Source: Streptomyces sp. NP160 (GTDB taxonomy: Bacteria > Actinomycetota > Actinomycetes > Actinomycetales > Quadrisphaeraceae). From it: DNA of 64,000 nt. The notes beneath the pieces are model-generated. The model searched no databases. It had not been told where the DNA came from and saw only the letters and a list, made by a program, of their open reading frames with translations. The DNA lies in contig NZ_VDMJ01000017.1 of the NCBI RefSeq assembly GCF_006335115.1, forward strand, positions 315-64,314. Direction: 5' to 3'. The position numbers and the translations under genes are program-made. Below, piece by piece: positions 52,600 to 60,897 of the stretch (the stretch's first letter is position 1; each line of letters starts with the position of its first letter).

Positions 52600-53531
52600 G
52601 CGGGCTGCCGGTGGCGGTGCTGACGATCGTCGCCGGGCGCCACGACCACCTGCGCGGGCAGCTGCACGGGCTGGCCGCGCAGACCTCGCCGCCCGCGCTG
52701 CACGTGGTCGCCGCGATGGGGGACCCGCTGGTGCGCTCCGTGCTCGACGAGGTGCCCGCGGCGCGGGGCACGCGGCGCGTCGTCGTCGACGTCGCGCTGG
52801 CCGCCGACGGCGAGGGGGCCGGGGAGCTGCCGCTGGCGCGCGCCCGCAACGCCGCGGCCGCGGCGGCCGCCGAGCACGGTTGCGAGCTGCTGGTGCTCCT
52901 CGACGTCGACTGCGTCCCCTCGCCCGACCTCGTGGCCACCTACGCGCGCGCCGCCGGGTCGGCGCAGGTGCGCTCGGCACCCGGACCGTCCCTGCTGTGC
53001 GGGCCCGTCGCGTACCTGCCGCCGCACGTGCGGGTCACCGGGCCGGCCGACCTCGCGGCGCTGCCGGGCGCCGCGCCGCCGCACGCCGCGCGTCCCGCAC
53101 CGGACGCCGGCCGGGTGGTGCTCGCCGGGGAGGACCAGTGGTGGCTGTTCTGGTCCCTCTCGTTCGCGGTCACCGCGCGCGACTGGGAGCGGTTCGGCGG
53201 CTTCTGCGAGGAGTACCGCGGCTACGGCGGGGAGGACACCGACGTCGCCGCCACCGTGCGGCACCTCGGCGGGTCGCTGTTCTGGGTGGGCGGCGCGGAC
53301 GCCCACCACCAGCACCACCCGGTGTCGAGCCCGCCGGTGCAGCACCTGGCGGCGATCGTGCGCAACGGCGCGACCTTCCGCCGGCGCTGGGGCTGGTGGC
53401 CGATGACGGGCTGGCTCGAGCGCTTCCGCGCCGACGGCCTGGTCGACTACGACGCCGCGACGGACACCTGGTCGCTGGCGGCCAGGGCCGAGGAGCCCGA
53501 CGAGGCCAGGCCCAGCAGCAGCTGCTCGTAG
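52596..53531 (+). CDS. Family 2 glycosyltransferase
   Basis: A 311-residue GT-A enzyme: LARARNAAA, LVLLDVDCVPSPDL (the D-x-D metal site) and a C-terminal FGGFCEEYRGYGGEDTDVA motif typical of GT2/GT27-like enzymes. GTG start in a four-base overlap. Its 3' end overlaps the oppositely transcribed GT4 gene by 85 bp. Confidence 0.88.
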   Translation: MSGLPVAVLTIVAGRHDHLRGQLHGLAAQTSPPALHVVAAMGDPLVRSVLDEVPAARGTRRVVVDVALAADGEGAGELPLARARNAAAAAAAEHGCELLVLLDVDCVPSPDLVATYARAAGSAQVRSAPGPSLLCGPVAYLPPHVRVTGPADLAALPGAAPPHAARPAPDAGRVVLAGEDQWWLFWSLSFAVTARDWERFGGFCEEYRGYGGEDTDVAATVRHLGGSLFWVGGADAHHQHHPVSSPPVQHLAAIVRNGATFRRRWGWWPMTGWLERFRADGLVDYDAATDTWSLAARAEEPDEARPSSSCS

Positions 53532-54646
53532 CGGGCGACCATCGCGCCGGACGACAGGTGCGAGAGCGCCGCGGCGCGCACGTCGCGCCGGTCGAGGGTC
53601 AGCACGGGGTCGATGGCCGCGGCCATGGCGTCGACGTCGTCCGGGGCGACCACCGCGCCGACCTGCTGGCCGACGCCGGGGCGCAGGACCTCGGACAGTC
53701 CTCCGCGGTCGAAGGCCACCACGGGGGTGCCGCACATCGCGGCCTCGGCGGCCACCAGGCCGAACGGCTCGTCCCACGCGGGCGTGACCAGCACGGCGGT
53801 GGCGGCGCCGACGGCGCGCACGAGGTCGTCCCCGCCGAGGTGGCCGTGCCACGTGGCGCCGGCTCCCAGGTGGGGCGCCACCTGCTCGGCGAAGTACCGC
53901 TGGTCCAGCACCGGGCCGACCAGGTGCAGGTGGTGGCCGGCGGCCGCCGCGGCAGCCAGCGCCAGGTGCGGGGCCTTCTCCGGCACGATGCGACCGAACC
54001 ACAGCAGCCCGCCGCCACCGGGCCCGAGGGGCCAGCGCCGCGGGTCCACCCCGTTGTGCACCACGTCCGCCGAGCCCACCCACGGCGCCCACTGGCGGGC
54101 CGTGAACCGGCTGACGCTGCTGAAGGCGTGCGAGGAGCCCCCGGCGTCCAGCGCTGAGGTCAGCCACGGCGTCGGCGGGGTGTGCAGCGTGGTGAGGGTG
54201 GGGAACGGCAGCGTGTCGGCCAGCGACAGCGGCAGGTGGTGCAGCGAGTTGTTGTGCACCACGTCCACCTCGCCGGCGTAGGTGGTGCGCAGCGCCGTCA
54301 GCACGTTGAGGTGGGCGTGGTGCTCGCGCAGGAACGCCTCCGCCGGCATCGACGCGTCCTGCCGGGACAGCTCGTCGGGGCGCCACCCGCCGCCCGCCAG
54401 CACCTCCGGCTGCGCCGCGTCGGAGCCGGCGGCCGCGAAGAGCAGCACGCGGTGGCCCCGGGCCCGCAGCCCGTCGACGAGCCCTCCGACGAAGGACTCC
54501 AGGCCACCGGAGTAGGGCTCGGCGATGGGGTAGCGGCTCGGTCCCAGCACCGCGACCGTCAGCCGCCGGCTGGACCTGACGCTGGACCTGACAGGGGTGA
54601 CCGCGGCGCCGAGGGGGGTGGTGCGGCTCGGCGAGCGGGGGATCAC
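53447..54646 (-). CDS. Family 4 glycosyltransferase
   Basis: A 399-residue GT4 enzyme: LTVAVLGPSRYPIAEPYSGGLESFVGGL at the N-terminus, GRIVPEKAPHLAL, and the donor-binding E-x7-E segment PAWDEPFGLVAAEAAMCGTPVVA. The GTG at 54646 is chosen; a TTG four codons earlier exists. It is the only minus-strand glycosyltransferase between two plus-strand runs. The GT2/GT4 tails overlap, which suggests gene insertion or tight packing. Confidence 0.88.
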   Translation of the reverse strand: MIPRSPSRTTPLGAAVTPVRSSVRSSRRLTVAVLGPSRYPIAEPYSGGLESFVGGLVDGLRARGHRVLLFAAAGSDAAQPEVLAGGGWRPDELSRQDASMPAEAFLREHHAHLNVLTALRTTYAGEVDVVHNNSLHHLPLSLADTLPFPTLTTLHTPPTPWLTSALDAGGSSHAFSSVSRFTARQWAPWVGSADVVHNGVDPRRWPLGPGGGGLLWFGRIVPEKAPHLALAAAAAAGHHLHLVGPVLDQRYFAEQVAPHLGAGATWHGHLGGDDLVRAVGAATAVLVTPAWDEPFGLVAAEAAMCGTPVVAFDRGGLSEVLRPGVGQQVGAVVAPDDVDAMAAAIDPVLTLDRRDVRAAALSHLSSGAMVARYEQLLLGLASSGSSALAASDQVSVAAS

Positions 54647-54719
54647 GGCCTGATGCAACCACCTCGGGCCCCGCTGCGCCCCCCGTGATCCGCCGACTGG
54701 CCGGATCGCCGAGCAGCCC

Positions 54720-54725
54720 TACTGT
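54720..54725 (+). promoter_or_regulatory. Leaderless -10 box of the WcbI-like gene
   Basis: TACTGT is followed by seven bases and the GTG at 54733, favouring that start over an earlier in-frame GTG at 54685. Confidence 0.6.
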
Positions 54726-54732
54726 TCACCGG

Positions 54733-55728
54733 GTGCTGAGCGCTGTGCCGGTGGTGCCGACCGACGAGGTGACGGGGCGGCACCGGCACTACGGGACGTT
54801 CTACGGCCTGGAGCCGGTCGAGCGGGACGACCGCCCGCTGGTGCTCGTCCACGGCAACTGCCAGGCGGAGTCGCTGCGGGTGCTGCTGGCGGGCCGCCCG
54901 GACGGGGCGGCGCAGCCCTCCCCGGTGCGGACGGTGCGCGTGCCGCCCGTCCACGAGCTCACCGCCGACGACCTGCCGCACCTCGACGCGCTGCTCGCCG
55001 CCACCGACGTGCTGGTCTCCCAGCCCGTGGCCGACGGCTACCGCGGCCTCCCGCTCGGCACCGCCGAGGTCGCCGCGCGCGCCGCCCGTGCCGCCCGCGC
55101 GCCCCGCTCGCCGCAGGTGGTCGTCGTGCCGGTGCTGCGCTGGGCCGCGCTGCACCCGTTCCAGGTGGTCGTCAGGTCGCCCGGGGCGGGCGAGCCGCCC
55201 CTCGTGCCCTACCACGACCTGCGCACCCTGGCCCTGGCCTCCGGCGCGGCGCCGCTGCCCGAGGTGCCCCCCGCACGGGCGGTGCGCGCCGTCCGCGACC
55301 TGTCCGCGGCCGAGCTGCGCTCGCGCCAGGAGCGCCACGGGTCGCTGCCCGTGGTCGACCTCCTCACCGGCGCCGGCGCGCACGCCACGCACACCGTCAA
55401 CCACCCCGGCAACGCGGTGCTCACGGGGCTCGCGCAGCGGGTGCTCGCCGCCGCGGGCCTGCCCACCGACGTCGCCGACCCGGGCCGCACGCTGCTGGAC
55501 AGCGTCCACGCGCCCGTGCTGCCCGAGGTGCTCGAGGCCCTGGGCCTCGCGGACCAGGCGGGCGCCGCCCGCGCCGCGTGGCGGGTGCACGGTCAGGACG
55601 TCGACGACGACGAGGTCCGCGAGGCCCACCTGCGCTGGTACGCCGAGCGCCCCGGCGTCGCCGAGACCGGCATGGCGCGCCACGCCGCTGCCGCTGCGGC
55701 GCTGCTCGGAGGGGGCAGGGCCGCATGA
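54733..55728 (+). CDS. WcbI-family polysaccharide biosynthesis protein (putative acetyltransferase)
   Basis: A 331-residue protein with the WcbI signature LVLVHGNCQAESLRVLL near the N-terminus, VLVSQPVADGYRGLPLG, and a late GNAVLTGLAQRVLA helix. WcbI of Burkholderia capsule loci binds coenzyme A and is thought to acetylate capsule sugars. The GTG at 54733 is preferred because of the TACTGT box. It is translationally coupled (ATGA) to the next glycosyltransferase. Confidence 0.85.
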   Translation: MLSAVPVVPTDEVTGRHRHYGTFYGLEPVERDDRPLVLVHGNCQAESLRVLLAGRPDGAAQPSPVRTVRVPPVHELTADDLPHLDALLAATDVLVSQPVADGYRGLPLGTAEVAARAARAARAPRSPQVVVVPVLRWAALHPFQVVVRSPGAGEPPLVPYHDLRTLALASGAAPLPEVPPARAVRAVRDLSAAELRSRQERHGSLPVVDLLTGAGAHATHTVNHPGNAVLTGLAQRVLAAAGLPTDVADPGRTLLDSVHAPVLPEVLEALGLADQAGAARAAWRVHGQDVDDDEVREAHLRWYAERPGVAETGMARHAAAAAALLGGGRAA

Positions 55729-56819
55729 GCGCCGCCGTCCTCGCTCGCCAGGACGCCGTGGTCTGCCTGGTCGTCGGCTCCGCGGAGCACGGCGTGGTGG
55801 AGGTGGCGCTGGCGCAGCACCGCGCGCTCGCGGACGGCGGCGGCCGTGTCCACCTCGTCCGCCTCGACGAGCGGCCCGCCGCCGACGCGCTGCTGCAGGC
55901 GGTGCGGGAAGCGCCCGCGGGACCGGTGCTCGTGCACGTCACCGACAAGCTCTTCGGGCGCGGACCCGAGGAGGCCGCCGACGTCCTGGAGGCGCTCGCG
56001 GGGGAGCGGCGGCTGGTGGTGGCGCTGCACGACCTCCCGCAGGCGAGCGACGGCGCGGTCAACCAGCCGCGGCGGGCTGCCGCGTACCTCCGGACGGCCC
56101 GGGCCGCCGAGGTGGTGGTCGTGGCGAGCCGCCACGAGGAGCGGCTGCTGCGCGCCTGCTGGGACGCGGCCGGGGCTGCGGTGCAGGACGCGGACGCGCT
56201 CGACGTCGTCGTCGTCCCCCTGCCGGTGCCCGAGCTGGCCGGCGGTCCCGCCGAGCCGCCCACCGAGCCGTCGGCCCCGCTGCACGCGGTCGCGGTGCTC
56301 GGCTACCTCTACCCGGGCAAGGGGCACGACGCCGTGGTCGAGGCGCTGGACGTGCTGCCGCCGGGGGTCGGGCTCGTGGCCTGGGGCAGGCCGTCGCCAG
56401 GTCACGAGGACCTCGTCGACGCCCTGCAGGAGCAGGCGGGTGCGCTCGGGCGGACGGCGCGCGTCAGCGGCTGGGTGGCGGTGCAGGACCTGCCGGGCCT
56501 GCTGCGCTCGGCCGTGGTGCCGGTCGCGCCGCACGCGCACCTGTCGGCGTCGGGGTCCATCAACGCGTGGGTCGCGGCGGGCCGGCGTCCGCTGGTGCCG
56601 CGCAGCGACTACGCCGCCGAGCTGCTCGAGCGCACACCGGGCTGCGTGACCGTCTACGACGACCTGCGCGAGGCCCTCGCCCGCGCGTGGGCGGACCCGG
56701 CCAGCACGTGGGCGCCGCCGGGGTCGGTGCCCGGGCCGACCGTGGAGCAGACCGCGGCGCTGGTGCGCGACGTCCTGGCGGCGCTGCCCAGCCGACCCCG
56801 CGAGCAGGTGGGTGCGTGA
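55725..56819 (+). CDS. Glycosyltransferase (GT4-like)
   Basis: A 364-residue GT-B protein: LHDLPQASDGAVNQPRR and VVVASRHEERLL in the N-lobe, then VLGYLYPGKGHDAVVEAL, LVAWGRPSPGHEDL, RVSGWVAVQDLPGLLRSAVVPVAPH and SASGSINAWVAAGRRPLVP in the C-lobe. ATGA overlap with WcbI-like gene and GTGA overlap with the following GT2 gene place it in one operon. Confidence 0.82.
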   Translation: MSAAVLARQDAVVCLVVGSAEHGVVEVALAQHRALADGGGRVHLVRLDERPAADALLQAVREAPAGPVLVHVTDKLFGRGPEEAADVLEALAGERRLVVALHDLPQASDGAVNQPRRAAAYLRTARAAEVVVVASRHEERLLRACWDAAGAAVQDADALDVVVVPLPVPELAGGPAEPPTEPSAPLHAVAVLGYLYPGKGHDAVVEALDVLPPGVGLVAWGRPSPGHEDLVDALQEQAGALGRTARVSGWVAVQDLPGLLRSAVVPVAPHAHLSASGSINAWVAAGRRPLVPRSDYAAELLERTPGCVTVYDDLREALARAWADPASTWAPPGSVPGPTVEQTAALVRDVLAALPSRPREQVGA

Positions 56820-58117
56820 GCAGCCCCAGCACCACCACCGTCTCCGTGGTGGTGCCGCACTACGAGTCCCCGCACGACCTGTCGCTGCTGCTCACCGCGC
56901 TAGAGCTGCAGGACCACCCGCTGGACCTGCTCGACGTGGTCGTCGCCGACGACGGCTCCGCCCGGGCCCCCGACCCCGGGGAGCGCCCCTACCGGGTGCG
57001 CGTCGTGGCGCAGGCCGACGAGGGCTTCCGCGCGGCCGCCGCGCGCAACCTCGGTGCGGCCGCGAGCAGCGGAGAGGTGCTCTGCTTCCTCGACGCGGAC
57101 ACCGTCCCCGAGCCCGGGTACGTCTCCGCGGTGGTCCGCGCCGTCGAGGCGGGTGCAGACCTCGTGGTGGGGCGGCGCCGCCACGGCGACCTCGCGCAGA
57201 CCTCGCCGGAGCAGCTGCGGCGCTGGCTCGGCGACGGCGACGCCACCGCGGCTCCGCGGGAGTTCGCCGAGCCCGCGTGGCTGGTGGAGGCGTACGAGCG
57301 CACCGACGACCTGCGCTCCGCGGGCGACGACGCCTACCGCTTCGTCATCTCGGCGGTGCTCAGCACCACGCGCGCGCTGTTCGAGGAGGTCGGCGGCTTC
57401 GAGGGGTCCTTCACCGCGTACGGCGGGGAGGACTGGGAGCTGGCGCACCGGTGCTGGCTGGCGGGGGCGACCTTCCACCACGAGCGGGCGGCGGTGGCCT
57501 GGCACGACGGCGAGGACTTCGCCGGCCGCACCGACGACGACGGCGCGCGCCGCTCCCGCAACGTCGAGGGGCTCGCGCTGGCGAGGTACGTCGCGGGACC
57601 CGCCACGCGCGGGCAGCCGGGCAGCGCGCTGGTGTGGGAGCACCCCGACGTCGTCGTCGTCCTGGACGACGCTCCCGCCGGGGAGGTCTGCGACGACGCC
57701 GACGTCGTCGCCTGCACCACCTCGCTGCTCGCCGGGAGCGACGCCGCGGTGTGGCTGCGCGGCGGCCGGGCGGCGGCGCTCCTGGACGACCCGCGCGTGC
57801 ACGTCGGCGAGCCACCGCGCGCGGTGCTCGGGCGGGGCCGGTACCGGGTGGACCTGGACCGGCCCGTGGTGCTGGCCGGTGCGACGCTCGCCGAGCTGGC
57901 CGAGGTGGCGCCGGTGCGGGTGGGGGAGAACCTGGTGGTTCGCCGCACCCGGGACCTGAACCGGGAGCGCCGCGGTCAGGACGCCCCCGAGGTCGCCGTC
58001 CTCGACGTCGACGGCGTCTCCGCCGAGGTGCCCCACGAGGTGGACCTGCAGCGGACCTGGGGCCGCGAGGACCACCGGCACGAGCCCCGCTTCCAGCGTC
58101 CCGCCCCTCCCTCGTGA
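56816..58117 (+). CDS. Family 2 glycosyltransferase with C-terminal extension
   Basis: A 433-residue protein. The GT-A domain (about 8-260) has VSVVVPHYESP, VVADDGS, AAARNLGA, LCFLDADTVPEPGY (D-x-D) and FTAYGGEDWELAHRCW. Residues about 270-430 form an additional region with ALVWEHPDVVVVLDD and repeated Val/Asp-rich strands of unknown function. It is the last gene of the plus-strand glycan operon; a long inverted repeat follows. Confidence 0.87.
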   Translation: MSSPSTTTVSVVVPHYESPHDLSLLLTALELQDHPLDLLDVVVADDGSARAPDPGERPYRVRVVAQADEGFRAAAARNLGAAASSGEVLCFLDADTVPEPGYVSAVVRAVEAGADLVVGRRRHGDLAQTSPEQLRRWLGDGDATAAPREFAEPAWLVEAYERTDDLRSAGDDAYRFVISAVLSTTRALFEEVGGFEGSFTAYGGEDWELAHRCWLAGATFHHERAAVAWHDGEDFAGRTDDDGARRSRNVEGLALARYVAGPATRGQPGSALVWEHPDVVVVLDDAPAGEVCDDADVVACTTSLLAGSDAAVWLRGGRAAALLDDPRVHVGEPPRAVLGRGRYRVDLDRPVVLAGATLAELAEVAPVRVGENLVVRRTRDLNRERRGQDAPEVAVLDVDGVSAEVPHEVDLQRTWGREDHRHEPRFQRPAPPS

Positions 58118-58174
58118 TGATGGGTTTCCCGTGCACTTCCGTCGCGGAGAGTGCTCGGGAAGCCCATGATCACG
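58111..58174. repeat. Long imperfect inverted repeat between convergent genes
   Basis: Arms starting CGTGATGATGGGTTTCCC and ending GGGAAGCCCATGATCACG pair over about 28 positions with few mismatches, around a small TCG turn. It lies between the convergent GT2 and FkbM genes and could act as a bidirectional terminator (no T-tract) or be a REP/MITE-like element. Part of it (17 bp) recurs at 61954-61970. Confidence 0.7.
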
Positions 58175-58200
58175 GACGGGGTCGGGGTCAACGCTTTCGC

Positions 58201-59076
58201 TCAGCGGTCGGAGCGCACGCCGTTCGTCGCGACCGAGCGGCCCAGCGCGTCGGCGTAGGCGGGCACCACCGCGTCGTCGACGACGCCGTCCGCGACGAGC
58301 TGCACCAGGCAGCGGACGGCGAGGTCGGGCGAGGAGTACACGTGGTGGGCCAGCAGCGCCAGGTGCTTGAGCTGCTCGGCGGAGAGCCCCTCGAGGCGGC
58401 CGAAGTCCTTGACGTAGGCGACGTCCGCCTCGATGACCTGCTGGTGGTTGGTGAAGATGTACCCGTCGATGACGGCCGGGGCGATCGGCCACTTCTTGAG
58501 GGTCGCGAAGGTGTGCAGCACGAAGCCCTGCGCGCGCAGCTCGGCGTCGACCTCGCCGAACAGCGGCTGGCCCTCGTACAGCGGCGCGAACGACATCTCC
58601 GTGTGCACCACCACGGCGCCGGCCAAGGACTTCGAGCCGTTCTGGAAGACCGGCAGCTCGGAGCCCTGCACGTCGATCTTCAGCAGGTCCACCGGGCCGA
58701 GGTCGGTGATGTCGTCGAGGCGGGTGGTCTGCAACGTGGTGCGGCTGAGCACCTCGCCGTAGCGGGCGAACTCGTTGAGCGTGGACAGCCGGGCGACGTC
58801 GGGCTCCAGCAGGCTGGTCATGCCGTTCATCCACGTGACCTTGAGCTCGTGCTCGCCGCCGTCACCGACGGCGTGCGGCAGGTACCGCTCGTTCGGGCCG
58901 GCCGCGTCCAGGAGCAGCTGGAGCGCCTCCGGCTGCGGCTCGAAGCCGGTGACGGTGCACAGGCCGGCGCGCAGCATGTCGACGTAGGGCGGGTCGCCGT
59001 CGATGGGGTTGGCGCCGATGTCGACGACGGCGGTGAGCCGCTCCGGTGCCAGGAGCTCGGTCCAGGTGCGCGTCAC
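58201..59076 (-). CDS. FkbM-family methyltransferase
   Basis: A 291-residue SAM-dependent methyltransferase: VVDIGANPIDGDPPY (SAM site), VTGFEPQPEALQLL, YLPHAVGDGGEHEL and the LLKIDVQGSELPVFQNG motif define FkbM. Members O-methylate sugars or polyketides. Position beside the glycosyltransferases suggests methylation of the surface glycan. GTG at 59076 follows GAGAGGAC. Confidence 0.92.
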   Translation of the reverse strand: MTRTWTELLAPERLTAVVDIGANPIDGDPPYVDMLRAGLCTVTGFEPQPEALQLLLDAAGPNERYLPHAVGDGGEHELKVTWMNGMTSLLEPDVARLSTLNEFARYGEVLSRTTLQTTRLDDITDLGPVDLLKIDVQGSELPVFQNGSKSLAGAVVVHTEMSFAPLYEGQPLFGEVDAELRAQGFVLHTFATLKKWPIAPAVIDGYIFTNHQQVIEADVAYVKDFGRLEGLSAEQLKHLALLAHHVYSSPDLAVRCLVQLVADGVVDDAVVPAYADALGRSVATNGVRSDR

Positions 59077-59260
59077 AGGGGTGTCCTCTCGCCGGCTGCG
59101 GGTGCCGATGCCGGTGCCGACGGACCCCGGTCGTCGGCACGCTACGGCGGCGGCGCCACGAGCGCCCGCGCTGGTGCGCTCCCGGGTCAGCAGGAGCCGG
59201 TTCCTGACCGCGGCGGCACCCCGCCGGAGCGCTGAGCAGACCCGTGATCGGGGGTCCGGT

Positions 59261-59812
59261 TCAGCCGGCGGGCCGGTCGGGCGGCGCGACCGGGGCCCAC
59301 GCCGGGTCGGCCTGGGCCAGCCACCGCGACGCCGTCGGGCCGTCGAACGGAGCCTGGCGCGCTGCCACTGCTGCGAGCACCGAGGCGCTGGCGGCCCGCG
59401 CCGCCGCCTGCAGGTCCGGAGGGTAGGCGTAGCGGACGCGGTGCAGCTCGAACTCGTCCTCGTCGTCGACGAACGGCTCCTCCCCGGTCCGCTGGACGAC
59501 GTCGAGGTCGAGGTCGGACATCGTCACCCGCCCCGGTGACCACACCGCGGGCGTGGTGATGTCGACGTACGTCACCACCGACGACGCGCCCCCGCCGTCG
59601 TAGAGGGTGGCGGCCCAGTGCTGGCCGCGGGGGACGCAGAGGACGTTGGCGCGGTCGTAGGTGAACGCCAGCCCCGGCCGCCACGTGAAGGTGCCCGCGG
59701 GGGAGTGCAGCCAGGTGCCGTGCTCGTCCTCACCGAGCAAGCGCGTGCCGATGTGCCAGTGCGGCGATCCGTCGTACTTGGTGAACGCCACCTGCACCTC
59801 GTCACCGACCAC
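59261..59812 (-). CDS. DUF402 domain protein
   Basis: A 183-residue protein with the DUF402 beta-barrel: VAFTKYDGSPHWHIGTRLLGEDEHGTWL and MSDLDLDVV, then an acidic DDEDEFELHR stretch. DUF402 includes nucleoside di/triphosphatases. The start is GTG 59812, placed by a TAGCGT box seven bases upstream; longer frames upstream are Arg/Pro-rich and look non-coding. Confidence 0.82.
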   Translation of the reverse strand: MVGDEVQVAFTKYDGSPHWHIGTRLLGEDEHGTWLHSPAGTFTWRPGLAFTYDRANVLCVPRGQHWAATLYDGGGASSVVTYVDITTPAVWSPGRVTMSDLDLDVVQRTGEEPFVDDEDEFELHRVRYAYPPDLQAAARAASASVLAAVAARQAPFDGPTASRWLAQADPAWAPVAPPDRPAG

Positions 59813-59819
59813 GACGACG

Positions 59820-59825
59820 ACGCTA
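59820..59825 (-). promoter_or_regulatory. Leaderless -10 box of the DUF402 gene
   Basis: TAGCGT on the minus strand, seven bases before GTG 59812. Confidence 0.55.
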
Positions 59826-59942
59826 GCCGCGGCGGGCACCTGCCCCGCCGGGGGACGCCTCGTCCAGCACCGAGGCCACCTCTCGGCCGATGCGGAGCGA
59901 GGTCTGCCTTGTGCTGGTGAGACGCGCGTTCCACCCTGGGAC

Positions 59943-60182
59943 GTGCTCTCAGACGCGCTGCGGCGGCTGCTGGCGCGGTGGTCCGGCGCGGGTGAGGAGC
60001 AGTGGCCCCCCGAGCTCCTCGAGGCGGACCGCCGGGCCGCGGTGGCCATGACGCTGTGCACGTGCGGCCACGTGTGGCACAGCCACGAGCACCCCCACGT
60101 GCGCACGGGCTGCGACGCGTGCTCCTGCCAGCGGTTCCGCCCCGCCCCCCGCCCCGGTGCCGGCGCCTCCCGGAGCGGCTGA
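59943..60182 (+). CDS. Small Cys/His-rich protein, copy 1
   Basis: A 79-residue protein with a short helical N-terminus (VLSDALRRLLARW) and a compact metal-binding-like core: CTCGHVWHSHEHPHV, then CDACSCQRFR. The five cysteines and several histidines suggest one or two Zn sites. Short proteins with such a CxCGH...CxxCxCxxF core occur in actinobacteria without known function. A paralogue follows at 60462 with similar sequence both inside and upstream of the gene. GTG start. Confidence 0.65.
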   Translation: MLSDALRRLLARWSGAGEEQWPPELLEADRRAAVAMTLCTCGHVWHSHEHPHVRTGCDACSCQRFRPAPRPGAGASRSG

Positions 60183-60461
60183 CCGGCGTCCGGAGCGTCC
60201 ACCGCAGCGGCACAGCGGTGGGGACGGCCGCCACCCCGCTGGACTCGACGAGCCTGTCGACGACAAGCGGAAACCGGTGCTGACGGTCAGCGGCACGCGC
60301 CCCGGTGGGACCTGGGCGAGGGTGGCGACGGCGACGGGTTGCTCTCGTCGACGCCATAGGCGCTCGTGGTGCCGCCAGGCAGCACCACCTCGTGCTTGCG
60401 GCAGCACGCCTGCTGAGCGGGTGGTCCTTGTGCTGTGGAGGTGGTGGACCCACCCTGAGGC
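60183..60461. other. Spacer between the tandem small-protein genes
   Basis: About 280 bp with no separate gene. Its last 40 bases share CCTTGTGCTG, CACCCTG and GTGCT at similar spacing with the sequence before copy 1, which points to duplication including the promoter. Confidence 0.5.
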
Positions 60462-60722
60462 GTGCTGATCGTCGCCCTCGTCCGGCTGACCGCCCGGTGG
60501 GTCGCCTGGACCGCCCAGTGGGTCGCCGGCAGGAAGCCGCCGTGGCCGCCGGAGATGCTGGACCTCGACCGACGGGCGTCCGTGGCGATGACGATGTGCC
60601 GGTGCGGCCACATCTGGCACCGGCACGAGCGGCCCCACACGAGCACCAGCTGCAGCGACTGCGCGTGCGCCCGGTTCCGACGGGCCGAGCCGCGGACGGG
60701 AGGAGTGGCTGCCGAGGGGTGA
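60462..60722 (+). CDS. Small Cys/His-rich protein, copy 2
   Basis: An 86-residue paralogue of the 59943 protein. The N-terminus (LIVALVRLTARWVAWTAQW) is more hydrophobic and may form an amphipathic or membrane-associated helix. The core is conserved: PPEMLDLDRRASVAMTMC, CRCGHIWHRHERPH and CSDCACARFR, with all cysteines aligned to copy 1. GTG start at 60462. Function unknown; metal binding is inferred. Confidence 0.7.
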   Translation: MLIVALVRLTARWVAWTAQWVAGRKPPWPPEMLDLDRRASVAMTMCRCGHIWHRHERPHTSTSCSDCACARFRRAEPRTGGVAAEG

Positions 60723-60897
60723 GGTGGGCCCTCTCCTCTCGACCTGAGGGCGCCGACCTGGCGGCGTCGGCCACCGCCGCGTCCAGCGCGGCGCTCCCCG
60801 ACAGGTGGGGGTCGCCTCGCGGCCACACGACCCCCGGCACGTCCACCAGCGCAGGCGTGGTGCTGCACCGTCCGCCGCAGGTGTACACCTGGCCCGC

